A DNA stretch of 33,034 nucleotides from Salsipaludibacter albus (lineage in GTDB: Bacteria; Actinomycetota; Nitriliruptoria; Nitriliruptorales; Nitriliruptoraceae): the NCBI RefSeq assembly GCF_019798055.1, contig NZ_JAHOPH010000039.1, forward strand, positions 1 through 33,034. Direction: 5' to 3'. The number at the start of each line of letters is the position of its first letter. The first letter of the stretch is position 1. The notes under the pieces are model-generated. The model did not search any database. It had not been told where the DNA came from and was given only the letters and a program-made list of their open reading frames with translations. The position numbers and the translations under genes were made by a program. Below are positions 1 through 8,393 of this stretch, piece after piece.

Positions 1-278
1 ACCTGCGCCAGACCCGGCTGCCCGACGCGATCGAGCGGGCCGTCGCCGCCGCGCGCCACCACGGCCAGCTGGCCCGGTGGCGCCACGACGGGGTCGAGGC
101 CGTGGCGTGGGTGGTCGGCCAGGAACAGCGCTGTCCGGGGCGTCGGTGCCGGGGCAACGCCACCGACGGCGTCGTGCCTCCGGGGGAGCCGTTCGCGTTC
201 GGCGACCTCGTGCCGCCCGCCCACCCGGGCTGCACCTGCACCCTGCGACCCGCGGGAGCCGACGAGGGGCACGCCTGA
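1..278 (+). CDS. C-terminal part of a protein with a phage head-morphogenesis-like Cys motif (partial)
   Basis: The reading frame enters from the left edge (first full codon at 3) and ends with TGA at 276-278, leaving 91 residues. The segment has a helix-like start, then WVVGQEQRCPGRRCRGNAT, then VPPGEPFAFGDLVPPAHPGC and TCTL near the end. A pair of cysteines followed about 35 residues later by P-P-x-H-P-x-C-x-C-T-L is the usual ending of SPP1 gp7 / Mu gpF-type minor head proteins, where the Cys/His residues probably bind metal. That family link is my recognition of the motif, not a search result. The following genes are chromosomal, not phage genes, so this may be a domesticated or stand-alone protein. 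The N-terminal half is outside the window, so the function stays open. Confidence 0.6.
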   Translation, partial: LRQTRLPDAIERAVAAARHHGQLARWRHDGVEAVAWVVGQEQRCPGRRCRGNATDGVVPPGEPFAFGDLVPPAHPGCTCTLRPAGADEGHA

Positions 279-377
279 CCGTGGGCGTGCTCCCCGTGGT
301 GGCGGTCACCGCCCCGCCGGACACGGCATACCCTCGGTGCTTCCCGACTGACCCAGCGACGACCGGACGACACCACC

Positions 378-3300
378 GTGCCCACCTGGATGCGCCAGCG
401 CCTCCCCCTCGTCCTCCTCGGCGTCGTACTGCTCGTGCTGGTCTTCAGCCAGCGAGTCGCCGTCTTCACGACGGACTGGTGGTGGTTCACGGCGGTCGGT
501 GCCCGCGAGGTGTTCACCGGGGTCCTCATGACCCGGATCCTGCTGGCCGTCGTCGGCAGCCTGCTCGCCGGGGGCGTCATCGTCGCCACCCTGCAGGTCG
601 CGCGTCGACTGCGCCCGACGATCGTGCCCAGCACCCCCCAGCAGGCGGCGATCGAGCAGTACCGCAACCAGGCCGAGCCGTACTTCAAGTGGTTGATCGC
701 CGGGGTCGCCGCACTCTTCGGGATCTCGTCCGGGGTCGCGCTGTCGGGGGGCTGGGACACCTTCCTGCTGTGGCGCAACGGCGGGACGTTCGACACGGTC
801 GATCCCCAGTTCGGACGCGACGTCGGGTTCTTCGTCTTCGACCTCCCGTGGTGGCAGCTCCTGCAGTCGTGGGCGTTCACCACGATGATCCTGGTGCTGC
901 TGCTCAGCGCGGGCGCCCACCTGCTGCTGGGCGGCATCCGCCCCGACGCCGAGCACGACAAGGTCCTGCCGGGCGTCAAGACCCACCTGTCGATCCTGCT
1001 CATGGTGATCCTGGCGATCCGTGGCTGGGGCTACTGGCTCGACCGCTACGAGCTGGACTTCTCCCAGCGCGGGACCGTCACCGGCGCGTCCTACACCGAT
1101 GTCAACGCCGAACTCCCGGCCCTGTACCTGCTGCTGGCGGCCACGGTCGTGGCCATCGCGCTGGTCGCCTGGGGGCTGCGCAGCAACTCGTTCACGCTGC
1201 CGGCGGTCGCGATCGCCCTGCTGGTGGTCAGCTCGATCCTGTTGCAGGGCGCCTACCCGGCTGCCATCCAGCGCCTCCGGGTCGATCCCCAGGAGCTCAA
1301 CCGGGAACGTGAGTACATCGAGGCGAACCTCGAGATGACCCGGCAGGCCTACGAGCTGAACGACCCGTCGCTGGTCGGGGACCTGCCGACCTTCGACATC
1401 AGCAACAACCTCGACCGGGCCCAGATCGACGCCAACGACACGACCTTCGAGAACATCCGGCTGTGGGATCCCGACCTGCTCCAGGACAACTACCAGGAGT
1501 TGCAGGCCCTGCGACCGTTCTACGAGTTCCACGACGTCGACATCGACCGCTACGAGATCGACGGGCAGCCACGCCAGGTGATGCTGTCCGCCCGTGAGCT
1601 GGACCCCGACGCCAACATCGTCGCCGGGCAGTGGCAGAACGAGCGGCTCACCTACACCCACGGCTACGGCGTCGTCGCCAGCCAGGTCAACACGGCGTCC
1701 AACGCCGGCCAGCCGGTGTTCCTCGCCTCCGACATCCCGCCCCAGACCAACGAGGACATCGCCCCCGACGGCGACCTCGTGCCGGCCGAACCGGGCATGT
1801 ACTACGCCAACGACGGCTTCCTCGACTACGCGATCGTGGACACCGAGCAGCCCGAACTGGACTACGAGGACCCCGGCACGGCCGAACAGGTCACGACCAG
1901 CTACGCCGGCGAGGGCGGGGTCGCGCTGGGCGGCTACGCCCGACGGCTGGCCTGGGCGCTGCGCTTCTCCGACCCGAACTTCGTGCTGTCCAACCTGCTG
2001 CGCGACGACTCGAAGGTGTTGCTGCACCGCGAGGTCCCCGAGCGCGTCCGCGAGGTGGCGCCCTACCTGACGCTGGACTCCGATCCCTACGCGGTCGTGC
2101 TGGAGGATCGCGTCGTGTGGATCCAGGACGCCTACACCACCACGACCCGCTACCCCTACAGCGAGTACGCGACCTTCAGCCACGCCGGGGGCGACAGCGA
2201 GGTCAACTACGTGCGCAACTCGGTCAAGGCCGTCGTGGACGCCTACGACGGGACCGTCACGATGTACGTGTCGGAGCCCGACGACCCGATCATCCAGACC
2301 TGGCGCCGTGCCTTCCCGAGCCTCTACGCCGACCTCGACGAGGCCCCGGAGGAGTTGGCCAGCCACTTCCGCTACCCGGAGGACCTGTTCACACTCCAGG
2401 CCGGCCTGTACGACACCTACCACATCCCGGACCCGGCCGGCTTCTACAACAAGGCCGACTCGTGGGAGGTGCCCCAGGACGCCGCCCAGAAGGAGAACCT
2501 CGACAACGACGAGGCCGACATCCCGCTGGAGCCCTACTACCTGATCACCCGGCTGCCCGGTGAACCCGAGGCCGAGTTCGTCATGATCCAGCCCTACGTC
2601 CCCGCCGGGCGCCAGAACATGGTCGCGTGGCTCGCGGCCCGGTCGGATCCGGAGCACTACGGCGAGTTGTTCGCGGTGCAGTTCCCGACCAACGACAACG
2701 TGCTCGGCCCGGTCCAGGCCCACGGCCGGATCGAGCAGGAGTCCGAGATCGCCGAGCGCATCACCCTGGTCGACCAGGCCGGGTCCACCCTCATCCGGGG
2801 CAACCTGCTGGTCCTGCCCGTCGAGGAGTCGGTGATCTTCGTCGAGCCCCTGTTCCTGCAGAACGAGCAGTCCCGGATCCCCGAACTGTGGCAGGTCGTG
2901 CTGGTCATGGGTGACCAGGTGGTGATGCGTCCGACCCTCGAGGACGCCCTGACCGCGCTGGTCACCGGCGGCGACCCGGTCGGCTCGGACCTCGCCGAGG
3001 ACCCCCAGACCGGGGTTCCCGAGATCGACGACCAGGCCACCGAGGAGCCCTCGGAGCCACGCGAGCCCACCGAGGAGCCGACGGCCACCGACCAGCCCAC
3101 CGCCGAGCCGACCCCGTCGCCCACGCCCACCCCGGAGCCGACCCCGATCGATCCCGACATCGATCCGGACGCCGACGCCGCCCAACTGGTCACCGAGGCG
3201 CTCGAGCTGTTCGAGCAGGCGGACCAGGCGCTGGCCGAGGGGGACCTGGGTGCCTACCAGGACCTGACGAACCAGGCCCGCGCCCGGCTCGAGCGCGCGG

Positions 3301-3419
3301 CCGAGCTGGGTGGCCTCGAGGGCCTCGCGCCCCCGACGGCCAGTCCGACACCGACGGCACCTGCCACGGCACCTGCCACGGGGCCCGCCACGCCGACGCC
3401 CTCACCCACGGGCGGGTGA
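378..3419 (+). CDS. UPF0182 family integral membrane protein
   Basis: A 1013-residue protein of the UPF0182 family (COG1615), typical of actinobacteria and of unknown function. About seven hydrophobic segments lie in the first 300 residues (near 8-27, 50-72, 108-127, 150-180, 203-220, 248-266 and 273-294). They are followed by a large, probably extracytoplasmic, Asp/Glu- and Tyr-rich domain. Recognisable family stretches are FTTDWWWFTAVGAREVF near the start and QSRIPELWQVVLVMG before the tail. The tail is Pro/Thr-rich (about residues 885-930), then a helical segment containing LEGDLGAYQDL-like sequence, then a second Pro/Thr stretch. The GTG at 378 gives the full first membrane helix; an in-frame ATG at 390 is possible. 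Neither has a strong ribosome site. The stop overlaps the GTG of the next gene, so the two are probably co-transcribed. Confidence 0.93.
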   Translation: MPTWMRQRLPLVLLGVVLLVLVFSQRVAVFTTDWWWFTAVGAREVFTGVLMTRILLAVVGSLLAGGVIVATLQVARRLRPTIVPSTPQQAAIEQYRNQAEPYFKWLIAGVAALFGISSGVALSGGWDTFLLWRNGGTFDTVDPQFGRDVGFFVFDLPWWQLLQSWAFTTMILVLLLSAGAHLLLGGIRPDAEHDKVLPGVKTHLSILLMVILAIRGWGYWLDRYELDFSQRGTVTGASYTDVNAELPALYLLLAATVVAIALVAWGLRSNSFTLPAVAIALLVVSSILLQGAYPAAIQRLRVDPQELNREREYIEANLEMTRQAYELNDPSLVGDLPTFDISNNLDRAQIDANDTTFENIRLWDPDLLQDNYQELQALRPFYEFHDVDIDRYEIDGQPRQVMLSARELDPDANIVAGQWQNERLTYTHGYGVVASQVNTASNAGQPVFLASDIPPQTNEDIAPDGDLVPAEPGMYYANDGFLDYAIVDTEQPELDYEDPGTAEQVTTSYAGEGGVALGGYARRLAWALRFSDPNFVLSNLLRDDSKVLLHREVPERVREVAPYLTLDSDPYAVVLEDRVVWIQDAYTTTTRYPYSEYATFSHAGGDSEVNYVRNSVKAVVDAYDGTVTMYVSEPDDPIIQTWRRAFPSLYADLDEAPEELASHFRYPEDLFTLQAGLYDTYHIPDPAGFYNKADSWEVPQDAAQKENLDNDEADIPLEPYYLITRLPGEPEAEFVMIQPYVPAGRQNMVAWLAARSDPEHYGELFAVQFPTNDNVLGPVQAHGRIEQESEIAERITLVDQAGSTLIRGNLLVLPVEESVIFVEPLFLQNEQSRIPELWQVVLVMGDQVVMRPTLEDALTALVTGGDPVGSDLAEDPQTGVPEIDDQATEEPSEPREPTEEPTATDQPTAEPTPSPTPTPEPTPIDPDIDPDADAAQLVTEALELFEQADQALAEGDLGAYQDLTNQARARLERAAELGGLEGLAPPTASPTPTAPATAPATGPATPTPSPTGG

Positions 3420-4612
3420 GTCCCACCCGTGGCGCCGAGCTGACCGGGGTCGACGCCCCGGTGGTGCCCACGGACGACGAGTTCACGCTGGCGGAGGTCC
3501 TGCCGGCGATCGCCCGGACCCTGGGTGTCCCGGTCGGCCGCGAGGTCGACGTCCACCCCGCGTTGCCCGCCGACCTCCGCGCCGTCGTGGTGCTGCTGGC
3601 CGACGGGCTGGGGTGGCACCAGCTGGTGGACACCGACGTCGCGCCGATGCTGTCGGCGGCGGCACGGGCATCCGCCCCGATCCGAGGGGTGCTGCCGACG
3701 ACGACGGCGACCAACCTCGTCTCCCTGGGCACGGGACTGCCGGCGGGGCGACACGGCGTGCTGGGCTACACGATGGTGCTCGACGACGCCGTCTTCAACC
3801 CGCTGGTGTGGCGCTTCGGGCTGCGTGGCGGAGGCGCCGACGCGCGGGTCGACGTGGTGCCCGAGTCACTCGTGCCGGAGCCGACGATGTTCGAACGACT
3901 CGCCGCGGCCGAGGTCGCGACGTCCGTCGTGGTCCACCCGGACTTCCTCGACTCCGGGCTGACCCGGGCGGGGATGCGTGGCGGCCGTCGGCTGGCAGCC
4001 GTCGGTGCCGAGGCGACCCTGGCCACCGCCCTGGCGGCCACGGCCGGTCCGGGCCCGGCGGTGGTCTACGCCCACCACCCCGACATCGACAGGGCCGGCC
4101 ACGTCCACGGGCCACACACGCCGGACTGGCGCGACGCGGTCCGTCGCCTCGACGGCCTGCTCGACGGGATCCGTGGTGACCTGCCGCCCGACGTCGCGGT
4201 GGTCGTGACCGCCGACCACGGGATGGTCGCGGTGCCCGACGACGACGTGCTCGAGTTGCACGACGACCACCCGCTGCTCGACGGCGTGGCCCTGGTCGCC
4301 GGTGAGCCCCGACTGCGGACCCTGGTGCTGGACGACCCCGACACGCTCGAGCGGGTCGTCGCACGCTTCGCGGACGCGCTCGGCGACCGTGCGGTCGTGG
4401 TGGCGACGCGCGACGCCGTCGGGCAGGGGTGGTTCGGTCCGGAGTTCCCGGAGCGGCACACCACGCGACTGGGCGACGTGCTGGTCGCCAGTCGGGTCGG
4501 GTCGGTCGCCCACCGGCGGGTCGATCCCCACGGTGGACGGCTGGCGGGTCTCCACGGCAGCCTCACCGCGGCCGAGCGGGACGTCCCGTTCTTCGTCCTG
4601 ACCCGCGACTGA
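3416..4612 (+). CDS. Alkaline phosphatase superfamily protein (type I phosphodiesterase/nucleotide pyrophosphatase)
   Basis: A 398-residue soluble member of the metal-dependent phosphodiesterase/nucleotide pyrophosphatase family (PF01663-like). The family's two-metal site can be followed: Asp in VVLLADGLGW, a Thr nucleophile candidate in LPTTTATN, Asp and His in HHPDIDRAGHVHG, Asp-His in VVTADHGM, and the last His in GLHGSL. Members hydrolyse phosphate di- or monoesters such as nucleotide sugars and nucleotides; the substrate here cannot be read from sequence. No signal peptide is seen, so it is probably cytoplasmic. The GTG start overlaps the stop of the UPF0182 gene by four bases (GTGA), which indicates translational coupling. 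A small hairpin follows the stop. Confidence 0.88.
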   Translation: MSPTRGAELTGVDAPVVPTDDEFTLAEVLPAIARTLGVPVGREVDVHPALPADLRAVVVLLADGLGWHQLVDTDVAPMLSAAARASAPIRGVLPTTTATNLVSLGTGLPAGRHGVLGYTMVLDDAVFNPLVWRFGLRGGGADARVDVVPESLVPEPTMFERLAAAEVATSVVVHPDFLDSGLTRAGMRGGRRLAAVGAEATLATALAATAGPGPAVVYAHHPDIDRAGHVHGPHTPDWRDAVRRLDGLLDGIRGDLPPDVAVVVTADHGMVAVPDDDVLELHDDHPLLDGVALVAGEPRLRTLVLDDPDTLERVVARFADALGDRAVVVATRDAVGQGWFGPEFPERHTTRLGDVLVASRVGSVAHRRVDPHGGRLAGLHGSLTAAERDVPFFVLTRD

Positions 4613-4634
4613 CGTCGGACGGGGCGGCCGACGT
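4612..4634. terminator. Possible bidirectional terminator between convergent genes
   Basis: Inverted repeat ACGTCGG (4612-4618) and CCGACGT (4628-4634) with a nine-base loop. It lies between the stops of the phosphodiesterase (plus) and the STAS-like gene (minus). The stem is only 7 bp and there is no T-run, so this is weak evidence. Confidence 0.35.
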
Positions 4635-4636
4635 GG

Positions 4637-4999
4637 TCAGTCCAGCAGCCAGTCCCGGGCCTCGTCGGCGGCGGCGAGGTCGAACACCCGGACCTCGCCG
4701 GGCATCAGGAAGCCCATGGCCCGGGTCGCGACCCGCCACGACGCGTGGTCGGTGACCAGCGCGATCTTCGCGAAGTCGGCCCAGTGGTGCATGCCCAGCC
4801 GCAGGTCGTCCAGCGCGGCCTCGCCGTCGTAGCCGTCGAAGTCCGCACCCAGCACGTACATGAGCCGGGCCCGCTCGTCGTCGCCGGTCGCGCGGTTCAC
4901 GGCCGGCATGAGCGTGTGCTCGTAGTCCTGTGCCGTGACCGTGCCCGACGCGGTGGCGACCACCACGTGCTCGGGCGTGCCGTCTTGAAGTTCGATCAT
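4637..4999 (-). CDS. STAS/SEC14-like (SpoIIAA-like) small protein
   Basis: A 120-residue protein beginning MIELQDGTPEHVVVATASG and containing VTAQDYEHTLMPAV, YVLGADFDGYDGEAALDDLR and FAKIALVTDHASWRVA. This is the pattern of the SpoIIAA-like family (PF11964, STAS/SEC14 fold): small cytoplasmic alpha/beta proteins of unclear role, probably binding lipids or acting as protein-interaction modules. The ATG at 4999 is chosen because GGAGG (complement of 5006-5010) sits six bases upstream; the open frame continues far upstream with no other credible start. It is divergent from kup with about 130 bases between them, and convergent with the phosphodiesterase. Confidence 0.85.
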   Translation of the reverse strand: MIELQDGTPEHVVVATASGTVTAQDYEHTLMPAVNRATGDDERARLMYVLGADFDGYDGEAALDDLRLGMHHWADFAKIALVTDHASWRVATRAMGFLMPGEVRVFDLAAADEARDWLLD

Positions 5000-5063
5000 C
5001 GAAGGCCTCCGGGGTCGGTGGGTGGCGACCCTAGTCCGGGACGTCCGGGTGGCGGTGGCGCTG

Positions 5064-5079
5064 GCAGTAGGATCACTGC
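5064..5079. promoter_or_regulatory. Palindrome over a -10-like box upstream of kup
   Basis: GCAGT (5064-5068), six bases, then ACTGC (5075-5079). The gap and left arm contain TAGGAT (5068-5073), which resembles an actinobacterial -10 box. It lies in the divergent gap between the STAS-like gene and kup, about 54 bases before the kup start. A repressor site overlapping a promoter is plausible, but no clear -35 box is present. Confidence 0.3.
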
Positions 5080-5132
5080 GGCGTCCCGGCCGCCCATGTG
5101 CCGGTGCCGACCCCGGACCCGCCGAGCATGCG

Positions 5133-7049
5133 ATGCCTGCCACCCCGCCGCCCCGTGGCGGTGCGACCGACGCCGTCGAGCGCCGGCGTCGTCGACGACA
5201 GGCCTCGTCCGGTGGACTGCTGCTGGCCGCACTGGGGGTGGTGTTCGGCGACATCGCGACCTCGCCGCTGTACGCGCTGCGCGAGACGCTCGGGGGCGCG
5301 GAGGGCGTGGGAGTGGACCGGGTGAACGTGCTCGGGGTCCTGTCGCTGGTCCTGTGGTCGCTGATCATCGTGGTCACGGTGAAGTACGTGCTGCTGGTCC
5401 TGCGGGCCGACAACCACGGCGAGGGTGGGATCCTGGCACTGACCACGCTCATGCGTCGCTCCACCGACACGCGGCTGACCCCGCTGCTCGTGGCACTGGG
5501 CCTGTTCGGGACCGCACTGCTGTACGGCGACGGTGCCATCACGCCCGCGATCTCGGTGCTGTCCGCCGTCGAGGGACTGCAGGTCGTTCGCCCCGAACTG
5601 GGCTCGTGGGTGCTGCCGATCTCGGTCGCCATCCTGGTCGCCCTGTTCGCCGTACAGCGCTTCGGGACCGGGGCCATCGGCGCGGCGTTCGGGCCCGTGA
5701 TGGTGGTGTGGTTCGCCGTGCTCGCCATCCTGGGCGTGGTCCAGGTCGTCCAGCAGCCCGAGGTCCTGGTCGCGATCGACCCGCGTCACGGGATCCGCTA
5801 CTTCGCCGCGAACGGCTTCGCGGGCTTCGCGAGCCTGGGGGCGGTCTTCCTCGTCGTCACCGGGGGCGAGGCGCTGTACGCCGACATGGGCCACGTCGGT
5901 GTGCCCGCGATCCGGCGTGGCTGGTTCACCATCGTGATGCCGGCCCTGGTGCTGGCCTACCTGGGCCAGGGCGCGCTGTTGCTGCGCGACCCCGGGGCGA
6001 TCGACAGCCCGTTCTTCCGGATGGGCCCGACCTGGGCGACCGGAGGCCTGGTGGTGCTGGCCACCGCTGCCACGATCATCGCGAGCCAGGCGCTGATCTC
6101 GGGGGCGTTCTCGTTGACCATGCAGGCGGTGCAGGTCGACCACCTGCCTCGCGTGGCCATCCGGAACACGTCGCGCAGGCATGCCGGCCAGGTGTACGTG
6201 CCGGCGGTGAACTGGCTGCTGATGGTTGCCTGTGTCGGGCTGGTCGTCGGCTTCGGGTCGTCGTCGGCCCTGGCCGCCGCGTACGGCGTCGCGGTCACGG
6301 CCACGATGGCCATCACGACCATCCTGTTCGCGGTGGTCGCCGTGCAGCGGCTGGGCTGGTCGCGACGTCGCGCGGTGCTCGTGGCGGCCCTGTTCCTGGT
6401 CGTCGACCTGGCGTTCTTCGGCGCCAACCTCCTCAAGATCCCGGACGGCGGCTGGTTCCCCCTGGTCGTCGCCGGCCTGGTGTTCCTGGTCATGCGGACC
6501 TGGCACGACGGGCGGGCGTTGGTGGCCCGCCGGCTGCGTCGTGACCGGGTCGCGGCCCGGACCGTCGTCGCGCAGGCGACGGCCTCGAGGGTGACCCGCG
6601 TCCCCGGCACGGCGTTCTACCTCCATCCCCGCCCCGAGCAGGCGCCGCCGGCGCTGCTGGCCACGCTGCGGTCCCACCACGTCCTGCACCAGCAGGTCGT
6701 CCTGGTGGCGATCACGGTGGACCCGGTGCCGCTGGTCCCACGCGCACGCCAGGTCCGGATCACCGAGCTGGGCGACGGACTGCTGCAGCTCGACGTCCAC
6801 GTCGGCTTCGCCCACCGGCCCAACCTGCCGTCGATCCTGCGGGAGGTGGAGGACCCGGTCTTCGACCTCGACGACTCGGTGTTCGTGCTCGGCCGGGAGC
6901 ACCTCACCTCCACGGCACGACCGTTCACCTTCTCCCGGCTGCGTGAGCGCCTGTTCATCCGCCTGCACCGCAACGCCACCGACGCCGCCGACTGGTACGG
7001 CCTGCCGGCCGACCGGGTGATCGAGGTCGGCTCAGTGGTCGAACTCTGA
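5133..7049 (+). CDS. kup: Kup-type potassium uptake transporter
   Basis: A 638-residue membrane protein of the KUP/HAK/KT family, which imports potassium with protons. Family signatures are GVVFGDIATSPLYALRETL near residues 31-49, VLRADNHGEGGILAL in the loop after the second helix, and YGDGAITPAISVLSAVEGL. About twelve hydrophobic segments fill residues 25-470, followed by a cytoplasmic C-terminal domain of about 160 residues that ends WYGLPADRVIEVGSVVEL. The ATG at 5133 (MPATPPPRGG) is preferred to an in-frame ATG at 5022, which would add a low-complexity leader running through the promoter region and give an N-terminus longer than usual. The ribosome site is weak. The gene stands alone, with a palindrome and a -10-like box upstream. 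Potassium uptake suits osmotic adjustment, but that is inference. Confidence 0.93.
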   Translation: MPATPPPRGGATDAVERRRRRRQASSGGLLLAALGVVFGDIATSPLYALRETLGGAEGVGVDRVNVLGVLSLVLWSLIIVVTVKYVLLVLRADNHGEGGILALTTLMRRSTDTRLTPLLVALGLFGTALLYGDGAITPAISVLSAVEGLQVVRPELGSWVLPISVAILVALFAVQRFGTGAIGAAFGPVMVVWFAVLAILGVVQVVQQPEVLVAIDPRHGIRYFAANGFAGFASLGAVFLVVTGGEALYADMGHVGVPAIRRGWFTIVMPALVLAYLGQGALLLRDPGAIDSPFFRMGPTWATGGLVVLATAATIIASQALISGAFSLTMQAVQVDHLPRVAIRNTSRRHAGQVYVPAVNWLLMVACVGLVVGFGSSSALAAAYGVAVTATMAITTILFAVVAVQRLGWSRRRAVLVAALFLVVDLAFFGANLLKIPDGGWFPLVVAGLVFLVMRTWHDGRALVARRLRRDRVAARTVVAQATASRVTRVPGTAFYLHPRPEQAPPALLATLRSHHVLHQQVVLVAITVDPVPLVPRARQVRITELGDGLLQLDVHVGFAHRPNLPSILREVEDPVFDLDDSVFVLGREHLTSTARPFTFSRLRERLFIRLHRNATDAADWYGLPADRVIEVGSVVEL

Positions 7050-7118
7050 CGCGGGCGTGCCAGCGGGCTGACGGGCCACCACGTGTGCCGTCGGGCGTGA
7101 GACGACACGACGTCGTGG

Positions 7119-7147
7119 TTGACACCGCGCCGGACCGCAACTAGTCC
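7119..7147 (+). promoter_or_regulatory. Candidate sigma-70-type promoter for the VOC gene
   Basis: TTGACA (7119-7124), a 17-base spacer and TAGTCC (7142-7147). The -35 box is perfect and the spacing is optimal; the -10 box is of the G+C-rich actinobacterial type. Transcription would begin near 7154 and give a leader of about 40 bases with an AGAGGAA ribosome site. Confidence 0.5.
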
Positions 7148-7194
7148 GGAGGAGGGGGGAAGTTCCGCCACCCCGGGGACCCAGAGGAACGACC

Positions 7195-7581
7195 ATGGCC
7201 ATCACCAGTGCACCCATTCCGACCCTGCCCGCCTCGGACCTCGAGCGGGCGACGGCGTTCTACACCGACGTGATGGGCTTCTCGCCCAGCGAGGAGCAGC
7301 CGGCACCGGAGGGCGTGATGTTCGACTCCGGCGAGGGCCAGCTGCTCGTCTATGCCACTCCCCATGCCGGGACGGCTCGCAACACCCAGGCTGCGTGGAT
7401 GGTCGACGACCTCCAGGCCGAGGTCGCGCGCCTGCAGGCGGCCGGGGTCGAGTTCCAGACCTTCGACATCCCGGACGAGCAGGGGGAGTGGGACGGGGTC
7501 ATCGCCCGGGGGCAGGGTCAGGCGTCGGCCTGGTTCACCGACTCCGAGGGCAACACCCTCGCGCTCGAACAGGTCGGCTGA
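7195..7581 (+). CDS. VOC-superfamily (glyoxalase/bleomycin-resistance fold) protein
   Basis: A 128-residue single-domain protein with the paired beta-alpha-beta-beta-beta layout of the vicinal oxygen chelate superfamily: PTLPASDLERATAFYTDVMG at the start, GQLLVYAT, then AAWMVDDLQAEVARLQAAGV, and the closing SAWFTDSEGNTLALEQ. Such proteins are small metal-dependent isomerases, dioxygenases or binding proteins. The glutamate at the end (LALEQ) is a usual metal ligand, but the His expected near the start is replaced by Pro (IPTLPASD), so a complete metal site cannot be assumed. The start is supported by AGAGGAA five bases upstream. The gene is monocistronic, with its own promoter candidate, and convergent with pgl. 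Confidence 0.88.
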   Translation: MAITSAPIPTLPASDLERATAFYTDVMGFSPSEEQPAPEGVMFDSGEGQLLVYATPHAGTARNTQAAWMVDDLQAEVARLQAAGVEFQTFDIPDEQGEWDGVIARGQGQASAWFTDSEGNTLALEQVG

Positions 7582-7631
7582 GCGGCGTCCGGGTCACCGG
7601 GTGGCCGACCTCGGCCGCGTGCCGCGAGGGG

Positions 7632-8393
7632 TCACGTCCGGGGGAGCCGGTCCGTGACGACGACGCCGCGACGGGCGAGGTGGACCACGCGCCCGGGACG
7701 TTCCGCCAGCGGTCCCTCGGTCGTCACGGCGGCGACCGCCTCGGCCTTCGCGTCGCCGTGGCCGACCAGGGCGATCGCGTCCGCGCCGGCCAGCATCCCG
7801 ACCGTCGCCGACATCCGCAGGGGCGGTGGCTTGGGGGCGTCGTCCACCACGACGAACGAGCCGGTGCTCGACAGGCCCGGATGCCCGGGGAACAGCGACG
7901 CGACGTGGCCGTCGGGACCCAGGCCCAGCAACGCGACGTCGATCCGCTCGACCCGGCGGCGCAGGACCTCCAGGGCCTCGTCGACATCGTCTGGGGTGGG
8001 GTCGGACGGCAGGTCCGGCAGGGGCACCAGGTCGTCGCTCGACAGGCGGCCGTCGGCGACCAGCGGGTCGACGAGCGGCTCCACGACCCGCCAGTTCCGC
8101 CGGTCGTCGTCGGCCGGCACCGCCCGCTCGTCGGCCACGGTGATCGTCACCCCGGACCAGTCGAGGTCGACCTCGCGGAGGCGGTCGTGGACCGTGGCGA
8201 CCGAGCTGCCCCCGACCAGGCCGAGCACCGCACGACCCTGGCGCGCGACCACGTCGGCCAGTGCCTCGGCGACCCACTCGGCGGTGAACCCGGCCCGGAC
8301 GTCGTCGTCGGCGTCGACGAACACGCTTGCCGAGGTGGCGATGGGGGCCCCCACCGCGACCCGCGACAGCCCGTCGCCGAGGTCCCCGCTCAT
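7632..8393 (-). CDS. pgl: 6-phosphogluconolactonase
   Basis: A 253-residue enzyme that hydrolyses 6-phosphogluconolactone to 6-phosphogluconate, the second step of the oxidative pentose-phosphate pathway. Family stretches are AVLGLVGGSSVATVHDRL, VTITVADERAVPADDDRRN and DVALLGLGPDGHVASLFPGH, the last including the GxGxDGHxASLFP signature with its catalytic-region His. The length is typical of the DevB/SOL family. The ATG at 8393 overlaps the gnd stop by four bases (ATGA), so it is the third gene of a zwf-gnd-pgl operon and translationally coupled to gnd. It is cytoplasmic. Confidence 0.93.
   Translation of the reverse strand: MSGDLGDGLSRVAVGAPIATSASVFVDADDDVRAGFTAEWVAEALADVVARQGRAVLGLVGGSSVATVHDRLREVDLDWSGVTITVADERAVPADDDRRNWRVVEPLVDPLVADGRLSSDDLVPLPDLPSDPTPDDVDEALEVLRRRVERIDVALLGLGPDGHVASLFPGHPGLSSTGSFVVVDDAPKPPPLRMSATVGMLAGADAIALVGHGDAKAEAVAAVTTEGPLAERPGRVVHLARRGVVVTDRLPRT

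Noticed and set aside
301-313. GGCGG-TCA-CCGCC hairpin between the first partial gene and UPF0182.
   Set aside because: A 5-bp stem is too common in such G+C-rich sequence to call a terminator.
306-3185. A 959-codon open frame on the minus strand opposite the UPF0182 gene.
   Set aside because: Its protein is a run of Gly, Val, Arg and Asp without any recognisable domain. Long antisense frames are expected at this G+C content, and the plus-strand gene has clear family features.
5073-6968. A 631-codon minus-strand frame opposite kup.
   Set aside because: It is a low-complexity Gln/Arg/Asp/His-rich shadow of the transporter, with no start signal.
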